DNA from: Arsukibacterium ikkense
GTDB taxonomy: Bacteria; Pseudomonadota; Gammaproteobacteria; Enterobacterales; Alteromonadaceae
Reading direction: 5' to 3'
Length of the DNA: 64,000 nt
NCBI RefSeq assembly: GCF_000987775.1
Contig: NZ_LAHO01000011.1
Span: 1 to 64,000 of the forward strand
The position numbers and the translations under genes were made by a program. This document shows positions 25,137-32,312 of this stretch, one piece after another (positions within the stretch are counted from its first letter, which is position 1; each line of letters starts with the position of its first letter). Under the pieces are notes generated by a model, which did no database searches, was not told where the DNA came from, and saw only the letters and a program-made list of their open reading frames with translations.

Positions 25137-27191
25137 TTACCAGATTTTTACCCGCACATCTTCTTCACGGTACATGGCATCGCCAGGCTTCACCTCGAAT
25201 GCCTCGTAAAACTCGGGCATATTCGACAGCACACCCAGTACCCGGTACATGCCCGGTGAGTGCGGCCCGGTGATCACTTGCTGGCGCAGTGCTTCATCGC
25301 GGAATTTAATCCGCCATACCTGAGCCCAGCCCATAAAAAACCGCTGTTCCGGGGTAAAACCGTCAATCAGTAGCGCTGGTTGCTCTTTAGTGGCGGTTTG
25401 GTACGCTTTATAAGCCACGGTTAAGCCACCTAAATCCGCAATGTTTTCTCCCAGGCCCAATGCGCCTTGTAAGCGTAAGTCGTCAATCGGGTTAAAATTG
25501 CTGTACTGGTCAATCATCCGCTGTGCCCGTTCGCGGAACTGGCGTTCATCTTCTTCGGTCCACCAGTCGCGTAAATTGCCGTCACCGTCAGAGCGACGGC
25601 CCTGATCATCAAAGCCATGGGTAAATTCGTGACCGATAACGCCACCAATAGCACCGTAGTTTACTGCGTCGTCTGCAGCAACGTTAAAAAACGGTGGTTG
25701 CAAAATAGCGGCCGGAAATACAATTTCATTCATGGTAGAGCTGTAATAGGCATTCACCGTTTGCGGGGTCATGCCCCATTCATCGCGGTTAACCGGCTGG
25801 CCCAGCCGGCCAACCATCCGCTGGTATTCACATTCGGCACTGCGGCGTAGGTTGCCAATTAAGTCATCGGCAGCAATAGTCAGGCAGTCATAATCGCGCC
25901 AGACATCCGGGTAGCCAATTTTAGTGTTAAATTTGGCTAGTTTGGCCTGCGCTTCCACTTTTGTTGCCGGGCTCATCCATTCTAAATCGTCAATCGCCTC
26001 TTTAAAGGCCAGCCGCAGGTTCTCGATCATTTCATCCATCCGCGCCTTGGCTTCGGGCTGAAAATGCCGCTCTACATATTCTTTACCCACCATAAAGCCC
26101 AGGTTACTTTCCACCGTGCTGACAGCGCGCTTTTCCCGCGTGCGTTGCTCCTGCTGACCACTTAAAATACGGCCGTAAAAATCAAAACTGGCAGTAGCAA
26201 AGGGCTCACTTAAATTGCCGGCGTTGGCCCGCAGTAAATGAAACTTTAAATATTGCTGCCACTGCGCCAGCGGTATCTCGGCCTGAATTTTGGCAAAGGC
26301 GGTAAAATAGCTGGGCTGACGCACCACGATATGCTCAATATCTTTAAGCTCGGCGGCCGTTAAAAAGCGGGCCCAGTCAAAACCGGGGGCTAATTCAGCC
26401 AGTTCGGCCTGGCTTAACTTGTTGTAGGTGGCGTTGCGGTCACGGTTTTGAATGCGGCTCCACTGCGCTGCGGCCAATGTCGTTTCTATCGCCAGAATGT
26501 TGGCCGCCGCTTGCGAGGCGTTATCCCAACCGGCCAGCTGCCACAGGGTTTCAATAAAGCTACTGTACTGGCTGAGTAAGGTTTTGCTGCGTTCATCATC
26601 TTTTAAGTAATAATCACGGTCGGGCAACCCCAGGCCAGCCTGGCTGGCGCCGGTAATATATTGATCAGACTGGCGTTGGTCCTGGCCTACAAATACTGCC
26701 AGCGGCGTACCAAAGCGAAAACGCTGGTTCTCGCCCCAGTACTGGCTTAATTCGGCACTGCTGCTCAGGTTGTTAATGCGGGCTATTTCACCCCGTAGTG
26801 GGTTTAAACCCAGCACATTGATCCGTTCTTCATCTAAGTAAGAACGATACAAATCAGCCATTTTCTGGCCATCAGAACCGGCAGCATGCCCGGTAGCAGC
26901 CAGTTCCTCAATAATTGCCAACACTTGCTTGTCAGCACTTTCTCTCAGCTCGTCAAAACTGCCCCAGCGGGCTTTATCGGCCGGAATGTCGGTATTGGCC
27001 AACCAGTTACCGTTAACGTAGCGGAAAAAGTCCTGCTGCGGCGCCACGCTGGTATCCATATTAGCCGGGCTAATGCCCGAGCTAAGCTGGCTTTGCTGTT
27101 GCGCGATATTGCTTGCAACAGGCTGGCTGCTGCACGCTGCCAGCCCTAAAGATAAGGCCACGCCTAACGCGAGGGCAGATACTTTATTCAT
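25137..27191 (-). CDS. pepO: M13-family zinc metallopeptidase lipoprotein
   Basis: The 684-aa neprilysin-like peptidase (PepO) is lipid-anchored: the lipobox LAAC places Cys20 at the mature N-terminus. It has an N-terminal M13_N domain (about 50-430). The catalytic domain follows with NAYYSSTMNEIVFPAAI substrate-binding motif, zinc motif HEFTH (521-525) and ENIADLGG, which gives the third ligand Glu582. Such enzymes degrade oligopeptides in the periplasm or at the cell surface. The RBS AAGGAACC precedes ATG at 27191. It is divergent from yjfL. Length and motifs are complete. Confidence 0.93.
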   Translation of the reverse strand: MNKVSALALGVALSLGLAACSSQPVASNIAQQQSQLSSGISPANMDTSVAPQQDFFRYVNGNWLANTDIPADKARWGSFDELRESADKQVLAIIEELAATGHAAGSDGQKMADLYRSYLDEERINVLGLNPLRGEIARINNLSSSAELSQYWGENQRFRFGTPLAVFVGQDQRQSDQYITGASQAGLGLPDRDYYLKDDERSKTLLSQYSSFIETLWQLAGWDNASQAAANILAIETTLAAAQWSRIQNRDRNATYNKLSQAELAELAPGFDWARFLTAAELKDIEHIVVRQPSYFTAFAKIQAEIPLAQWQQYLKFHLLRANAGNLSEPFATASFDFYGRILSGQQEQRTREKRAVSTVESNLGFMVGKEYVERHFQPEAKARMDEMIENLRLAFKEAIDDLEWMSPATKVEAQAKLAKFNTKIGYPDVWRDYDCLTIAADDLIGNLRRSAECEYQRMVGRLGQPVNRDEWGMTPQTVNAYYSSTMNEIVFPAAILQPPFFNVAADDAVNYGAIGGVIGHEFTHGFDDQGRRSDGDGNLRDWWTEEDERQFRERAQRMIDQYSNFNPIDDLRLQGALGLGENIADLGGLTVAYKAYQTATKEQPALLIDGFTPEQRFFMGWAQVWRIKFRDEALRQQVITGPHSPGMYRVLGVLSNMPEFYEAFEVKPGDAMYREEDVRVKIW

Positions 27192-27425
27192 AATGGTTCC
27201 TTGGATGTCTGATACGGTTGTTTTAATAATATTGTTATTTTAAGCAGCATAGTTTTGCAATTACAACCGAGTGTAAAAGCTCTGAGTCTGATGTAAAGCC
27301 TGGCAGGTTAGCCCGCCAGCAGGCTGCGACAAAAGGCGAAATAAGCCGCACTAAGCCGGTTTTACTTGAAATACACCAGCTTTTTGCGCAGGATCAGTGC
27401 TCGCTCATACTTGCAGGACTTTTTT

Positions 27426-27839
27426 ATGTTAGACACCGCGTTAACCTCATTGGCTGGTATACCGTCATTTTTAGCTTATTTCGTGCTGGCCGTGGTATTG
27501 CTGCTGCTGTTTATCCGGCTGTATACCTGGGTAACGCCACATGATGAATTTGGCCTGATCCGGGCCAATAATCCGGCTGCAGCCATTGCCTTTGGCGGCG
27601 CCTTAATTGGTTTTGGCTGGCCGCTGGGCAGCGCTATTACTAACTCCATGTCACTGCTCGACTGTGCAATCTGGGGCGCAGTAGCGCTGGTTGTACAGGT
27701 GCTGACGTTTCTAATTAGCAGCGCTGCGCTAAAACAACTGCCGAACCGTATTACCCAGGGCGAATTAGCGGCCGGTATATTCTCTGCTGCCTGTTCCATT
27801 ACCGTCGGTATGTTAAACGCCGCCTGCATGAGTTATTAA
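27426..27839 (+). CDS. yjfL: DUF350 inner-membrane protein, YjfL-like
   Basis: The ATG at 27426 with AGGA 8 nt upstream gives 137 aa with four probable membrane helices (about 14-30, 52-72, 76-100, 115-135). It shows DUF350/UPF0719 features: the PHDEFGLIRANNPAAAIAFGGALIGFGWPL segment lies between the first two helices. It is the first gene of a three-gene operon with ygiB and ygiC, as in the E. coli yjfLMC order. Role is unknown; association with the ATP-grasp ligase ygiC suggests a function in cell-envelope or polyamine-linked chemistry. The earlier in-frame TTG at 27366 lacks an RBS. Confidence 0.85.
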   Translation: MLDTALTSLAGIPSFLAYFVLAVVLLLLFIRLYTWVTPHDEFGLIRANNPAAAIAFGGALIGFGWPLGSAITNSMSLLDCAIWGAVALVVQVLTFLISSAALKQLPNRITQGELAAGIFSAACSITVGMLNAACMSY

Positions 27840-27849
27840 GGAGTATCAG

Positions 27850-28473
27850 ATGACATTACGCCCGAGCAAACGCAGCCACAAAGCTGCCCTAATTTTTATG
27901 TTGCCGGCTGCCGGTCTGGTATTAAATGGCTGTGGCGAAAAGCAGGTGCAAGCCCAGGTATTCAGCACACCGGACGAGTGCGCTGCTTTTTATAACCCAC
28001 CAGCCCAATGTCAGGCAGCGTTTGCTGAAGCCGAACAACTACACCCGAAAGTGGCCCCGCGCTACGCCAACAAAGCAGAATGCGAAACCGACTTTGGCCC
28101 GGGCCAGTGTGAAACCGCACCTGAGCGCCACCAGCAGGGCAGCTTTTTTATGCCGATGATGATGGGCTTTATGGCCGGCCAGATGTTAAACCGCGGTGGT
28201 AGTGCCCCGGCGACTGGCCAGCTGGCAGGCCAGCAAACGGCTGCCGCAGCAGGCCGTAATAGCGTGCCTACCCAGCCGCTATATAAATCGCGCGATGACC
28301 GCAACACCTTTCGTACCGCCAGCAATACTGCGGTCGCCAGCCAACCCGGCACTACTAATATCCGGCCCTCAGCCGTGCAACCAAAACCAGCGGCATTAGC
28401 AAGGCGCGGCGGTTTTGGCGCCCAGGCGGCGCAACGTGCTACCACCGCACAACGCCAATCTGCCGGAGGCTAA
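27850..28473 (+). CDS. ygiB: DUF1190 lipoprotein, YgiB/YjfM family
   Basis: The 207-aa product has a lipoprotein-type signal ending in VLNGC (Cys28). It has the paired motifs FSTPDECAAF and YANKAECETDFGPGQCE, with conserved cysteines typical of YgiB. A glycine/methionine-rich stretch (about 97-115, MPMMMGFMAGQML) and a low-complexity, Ala/Gln-rich C-terminus follow. AAGGAG overlaps the yjfL stop, 7 nt before ATG, and ygiC starts 4 nt after its stop. Function is not established for the family. Confidence 0.88.
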   Translation: MTLRPSKRSHKAALIFMLPAAGLVLNGCGEKQVQAQVFSTPDECAAFYNPPAQCQAAFAEAEQLHPKVAPRYANKAECETDFGPGQCETAPERHQQGSFFMPMMMGFMAGQMLNRGGSAPATGQLAGQQTAAAAGRNSVPTQPLYKSRDDRNTFRTASNTAVASQPGTTNIRPSAVQPKPAALARRGGFGAQAAQRATTAQRQSAGG

Positions 28474-28476
28474 ACC

Positions 28477-29625
28477 ATGCAAAGACGCGACATTCAACCA
28501 CGCCCGGGCTGGCAAGACTTTGCCGAGAGTGTCGGCTTTGCCTTTCATACTATCGACAACGAGCCGTATTGGGATGAAAACGCCTATTACCAATTCAGTC
28601 TGCAACAAGTCGAGCAGGATTTAGAAGCGCCGACTGAAGAATTACACCAGATGGCGCTGGATCTGATCCCGGATATTCTGGCCAGCGAGCAACAGCTGCA
28701 GCAATTAGCCATTCCCGAGCAATTCTGGGATTACATTGCCACTAGCTGGCGCAGTGGCGAGCCGCACTTATATGGCAGAATGGATTTCAGCTATGCTGGC
28801 ACAGGCCCCGCTAAATTGCTGGAACTGAACTACGATACCCCCACCTCGTTATTTGAAACCGGCTTTTTCCAGTGGGTCTGGCTGGAAGATCAGCTAATGC
28901 GCGGCCAGTTGCCGCAAGGAAGCGACCAGTTTAATTCGTTGCAGGATAAACTGGAGCAAGCCTTCGCCCAGCTGCCACTGGCGCAACCGTTTTACTTTAG
29001 CAGCGTTACCGAAAGCCTTGAAGATAAAGGCACCGTCGATTACCTGATGGACATTGCGCTGCAGGCCGGCCTGAATTGCCGCTATATTCAGCTGGAGCAA
29101 CTGGGTGATATTGACGGCCAGCTGGTCGATAGCGATGGTTTTCCGATCAACGGTTTATTCAAGCTGTATCCGTGGGAATTTATGCTGCAGGAAGACTTTG
29201 CCAGCACCATTCTGACCAGCCAGACCCAGTGGCTGGAGCCGAGCTGGAAACTGTTGCTATCGAACAAAGGGATTTTACCGCTGTTATGGCAAAAGCATCA
29301 GGGCCACCCTAATTTACTGCCGGCATTTTTCACTGGCAACCAGCCAGTAGCAGCGGGCTGGGTGAAAAAGCCGCTGTTCTCGCGTGAAGGCGCCAATATC
29401 GAACTGGTTACGGCCAGCGGCCAGCGTTTCAGCGAGGATGGCCCCTACACCGACAGTGGCTATATTCGCCAGGCCTTAGCGCCCTTACCAAAGTTTGGCG
29501 ACAGCTACACCTTAATCGGCAGCTGGGTAGTCGGCGACAGTGCGGCCGGTATTTGTCTGCGTGAAGACAACAGCCTGATCACCAAAGACAGCTCACGCTT
29601 TTTACCGCATATTATCCTCGATTAA
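28477..29625 (+). CDS. ygiC: Glutathionylspermidine-synthase-like ATP-grasp ligase
   Basis: The 382-aa protein belongs to the GSP_synth family (YgiC/YjfC), related to the C-terminal amide-ligase domain of glutathionylspermidine synthase. Recognisable parts are the start RRDIQPRPGWQ, the LLELNYDTPTSL segment, LYPWEFM and the C-terminal YTLIGSWVVGDSAAGICLRED with the ATP-grasp metal-binding residues. E. coli YgiC is 386 aa, so length is complete. It lacks the amidase domain. The operon with yjfL and ygiB is tightly packed. The actual acid and amine substrates are unknown; peptide ligation without spermidine has been suggested for the family. Confidence 0.88.
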   Translation: MQRRDIQPRPGWQDFAESVGFAFHTIDNEPYWDENAYYQFSLQQVEQDLEAPTEELHQMALDLIPDILASEQQLQQLAIPEQFWDYIATSWRSGEPHLYGRMDFSYAGTGPAKLLELNYDTPTSLFETGFFQWVWLEDQLMRGQLPQGSDQFNSLQDKLEQAFAQLPLAQPFYFSSVTESLEDKGTVDYLMDIALQAGLNCRYIQLEQLGDIDGQLVDSDGFPINGLFKLYPWEFMLQEDFASTILTSQTQWLEPSWKLLLSNKGILPLLWQKHQGHPNLLPAFFTGNQPVAAGWVKKPLFSREGANIELVTASGQRFSEDGPYTDSGYIRQALAPLPKFGDSYTLIGSWVVGDSAAGICLREDNSLITKDSSRFLPHIILD

Positions 29626-29629
29626 ACCA

Positions 29630-29675
29630 TTAACGGCAGCCAGCACCTGATGCTAACCACTGCGCCTGCCGTTAA
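29630..29675. terminator. Hairpin after ygiC
   Basis: TTAACGGCAG and CTGCCGTTAA form a perfect 10-bp stem around a 26-nt loop, starting 5 nt after the ygiC stop. No T-run follows, so it may stabilise the 3' end rather than terminate. Confidence 0.45.
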
Positions 29676-29812
29676 CAACTTTCCCGTAAAATGCCTGTTC
29701 CGGCCCGATAATCTGTAAAATAAACTGACAACCAACTGTAAATATATTTCATTTTATTTCAGTGCGTTAGAGTTTTATCAACAAAATATCAGTTAAAAAT
29801 CGCCTGCAAATT

Positions 29813-29840
29813 TTGACAACGCTGTCATTTTTGTCATAGT
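29813..29840 (+). promoter_or_regulatory. Candidate promoter of the first chitinase gene
   Basis: A perfect -35 TTGACA (29813-29818) is followed after 16 nt by CATAGT (29835-29840), a 4/6 match to the -10 consensus. It leaves a leader of about 145 nt before the ATG at 29992. Confidence 0.4.
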
Positions 29841-29991
29841 CATAACTGCTCATTTTACAGACAACTCTCAGCAGAGATGTCAGGCCCAAAATCCTGGAAT
29901 GAGCCCGTTGAAACGCTGTGCCAGGCCATAGCCTGCAGCGTAAACAAATAACGCAAACAGAATATAAGAATAAACAATACCGGAGGAAGTT

Positions 29992-32115
29992 ATGTTTAAA
30001 CAATTAGTTATAGGTGGTGGCAGCCTCTCACTCCTGCTGCTGGCAGCCCAAATCCAGGCGAATACCCCCAATGCCCCGGTGATCAGCTGGATGCCGGCCG
30101 ATTACCAGTTACAACACGGCAGCGTGCAGGTGCCCGTGCGCTGGGATATGTGGTGGGGTAGCAACGGTAACAAGTGGTATTTGCACAAAAATGACAGCGC
30201 TGTCTACAGCGCTGCGCTAACAGCCGATGGCCAGAATGCCCAAAGCGGCAGCACTACCCTGACCTTTACCCAACCCGGTAGCTACCAGCTGCAGGTAAGC
30301 TTATGTCAGGTTAGCGGTGCGACAGAAGAATGCGCACAAAGCGGCATTACCACTATTACCATTGGCGGCAGTGGCGGTACTGTACCCGACCCGGTAGAGC
30401 CAGACCCTGTCGAGCCTGATCCAGTAGACCCCGACCCGGTTGAGCCCGCGCCCACCAACCCGGCAGCGCCGGCTAAGCCGGTGTTTGGCTGGAGTGAAAA
30501 CAGTGTCACGCTAACAGGCGGCAGCGCCAACCTGAACCTGAGTTGGAATATGTGGTGGGGCAATAACGGCAATCTGTGGCAATTAAAGCAAAACGGCGCC
30601 GTAGTGCACAGTGCTGCGTTAACGGCCAATGGCCAGCAAGCCCAAAGCGGCAGTACCAGCGTTAACTTTAGCAGCACCGGTAACTATAACTTTGTGGTGA
30701 GTTTATGTCAGCAAAGCAGCAGTGCTCTGCTGTGTACCGACAGTGATATAAAAACGGTGGCAGTGACGGCTGGCAGCGGCGGGGATAATGGTGGGGATGG
30801 TGGTTTTAACCCCTGGACCGATCTGGATATGACTGCCTGGCCACATCCGTTAAAGCAAAGTAATCAGGCTTATAGCAACACCACAGGTAAAAAAGTCGGT
30901 GCGTATTTTGTGGAATGGGGTATCTATGGCCGTGCCTTTCATGCGGCCGATATTCCGGCGCAAAACCTGACCCATATTTATTATGGTTTTATTCCGGTAT
31001 GTGGTGCCAACCCGTCATTACAAGCCGCTAACCCGCAGGGCCATGCGGCGCTGGTGAGCCAGTGTGCTGGCAAGCCCGACTATTCAGTAGTGGTACACGA
31101 CGCCTTCGCCGCCCTGGAAAAAGGCTACCCTGGCGATGTCTGGGATCAGCCCATTCGCGGTATTTTTGCCGAATTGTACCGGCTGAAACTAGCGCATCCA
31201 CATGTTAAAATTCTGCCGTCAGTCGGTGGCTGGACCTTATCTGATCCGCTGTATCAGGTGGGCGTAAACCCGGCAGCACGGGCAGTGTTTATCGAATCGA
31301 TGATCGACTTTATCCGCACTTACGACTTCTTTGACGGTATTGATATCGACTGGGAATTCCCGGGCGGCGGCGGCGCAACACCCGAGCTGGGCAGCCCGCA
31401 GGACGGTGCCGGCTTTGCCACCCTGATGCGTGAATTACGCGAAGCGTTAGATGCGTTAAGCGTGGAAACCGGCCGTGATTACGAACTGGCCGCCGCGATG
31501 TCGGGCGGGGTGCAAAAACTCAGCGTAGTGGACTGGGAAGATGCCCATCAGTACATGGATTACATCAACCTGATGACCTACGACTACTACGGCGCCTGGA
31601 ATGGCGTACTGGGTCACCAGACCGGCCTGTATCCGTCAGCAAACTCACCAATAAGTGGCTTTAGCGCCGATGAGGCGGTGCAATACCTGTTAAACCGTGG
31701 TGTACCCCCAGACAAAATTGCGCTCGGGGCGGCGATGTATGGCCGCGGCTGGCAGAATGTGGCCGGAGTCAGTGGTAATAATCCGTTTAGTGGTACTGGC
31801 GGCGCCGGCATCGGCGGCGGCTGGGAGCCCGGCATTATGGATTATAAGAAAATCGAAGCTGACTTTATGGGCGGGCCAGAAGCCAATGGCGTTAACGGTT
31901 TTACCGTGGGCTGGGATGATACGGCTAAAGCCAGTTATGTCTGGAACCCGGCAACCAATACCCTGATAAGTATGGATACCAAGCGTTCAGTGCGCGAGAA
32001 AGGGGCTTACATTCTGCAACATCAGCTGGGCGGTATTTTTGCCTGGGAAATCGATGCTGACAATGGCCATATTTTAAACGCGATGCACGAAGGCTTAGGC
32101 CATCCGCAACAATAA
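29992..32115 (+). CDS. chiA: Secreted GH18 chitinase with two N-terminal Ig-like modules
   Basis: The 707-aa chitinase has a signal peptide (1-22, QIQA|N). Two homologous ChiA_N-type modules follow (about 25-125 and 158-260, each containing WDMWWG or WNMWWG and GSYQLQVSLCQ-like segments). The first is joined by a (DPVEP)n linker and the second by a glycine-rich linker. The GH18 barrel (about 297-700) carries the DxxDxDxE motif as DGIDIDWE (448-455), with Glu455 the acid. The chitinase-insertion region and LMTYDYYGAWNG are also visible. It resembles Serratia ChiA in layout but with a doubled N-terminal module. GGAGGAAG precedes ATG. No transport or regulatory gene for chitin is adjacent. Confidence 0.9.
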   Translation: MFKQLVIGGGSLSLLLLAAQIQANTPNAPVISWMPADYQLQHGSVQVPVRWDMWWGSNGNKWYLHKNDSAVYSAALTADGQNAQSGSTTLTFTQPGSYQLQVSLCQVSGATEECAQSGITTITIGGSGGTVPDPVEPDPVEPDPVDPDPVEPAPTNPAAPAKPVFGWSENSVTLTGGSANLNLSWNMWWGNNGNLWQLKQNGAVVHSAALTANGQQAQSGSTSVNFSSTGNYNFVVSLCQQSSSALLCTDSDIKTVAVTAGSGGDNGGDGGFNPWTDLDMTAWPHPLKQSNQAYSNTTGKKVGAYFVEWGIYGRAFHAADIPAQNLTHIYYGFIPVCGANPSLQAANPQGHAALVSQCAGKPDYSVVVHDAFAALEKGYPGDVWDQPIRGIFAELYRLKLAHPHVKILPSVGGWTLSDPLYQVGVNPAARAVFIESMIDFIRTYDFFDGIDIDWEFPGGGGATPELGSPQDGAGFATLMRELREALDALSVETGRDYELAAAMSGGVQKLSVVDWEDAHQYMDYINLMTYDYYGAWNGVLGHQTGLYPSANSPISGFSADEAVQYLLNRGVPPDKIALGAAMYGRGWQNVAGVSGNNPFSGTGGAGIGGGWEPGIMDYKKIEADFMGGPEANGVNGFTVGWDDTAKASYVWNPATNTLISMDTKRSVREKGAYILQHQLGGIFAWEIDADNGHILNAMHEGLGHPQQ
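30387..30453 (+). repeat. DPVEP-type linker repeat
   Basis: Imperfect tandem repeats encode alternating Asp-Pro-Val-Glu-Pro units between the two N-terminal modules of the chitinase. Confidence 0.7.
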
Positions 32116-32159
32116 TTCATATTGCCGCAAGCCCTATGCTGACTAGTTGGCTCGGGCTC

Positions 32160-32287
32160 TATACCCTAAGTGATTGGAGTTGCAGTGAGGCGACGAGTGA
32201 GCGAGATCCCATGAGCATAGACAAACTATGTGATTGGGGCGAGCAAGCGAAGTCAACAAAGCTGCAGCTTCAAGCACGACGGGTATA
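32160..32287. repeat. ERIC-like (intergenic repeat unit) element
   Basis: A 128-bp imperfect palindrome is bounded by TATACCC and GGGTATA. It carries GTGATTGGGGCGAGC (32230-32244), very close to the conserved GTGACTGGGGTGAGC core of ERIC sequences (127 bp in enterobacteria). Inner arms with GCTGCAGCTT and AGTTGCAG, and a central stem around ACAAA, are present. It lies in the spacer between the two chitinase genes and would form a long stem in the RNA. Such elements are non-autonomous and dispersed. Confidence 0.8.
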
Positions 32288-32312
32288 GCCGGCATTTTGC
32301 AGGAACTTTGAT

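Larger units (their letters stand above)
29626..29991. other. 366-bp intergenic region before the chitin locus
   Basis: It contains the ygiC terminator-like hairpin, an AT-rich segment and a probable promoter for the first chitinase. No additional gene is supported. Confidence 0.5.
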
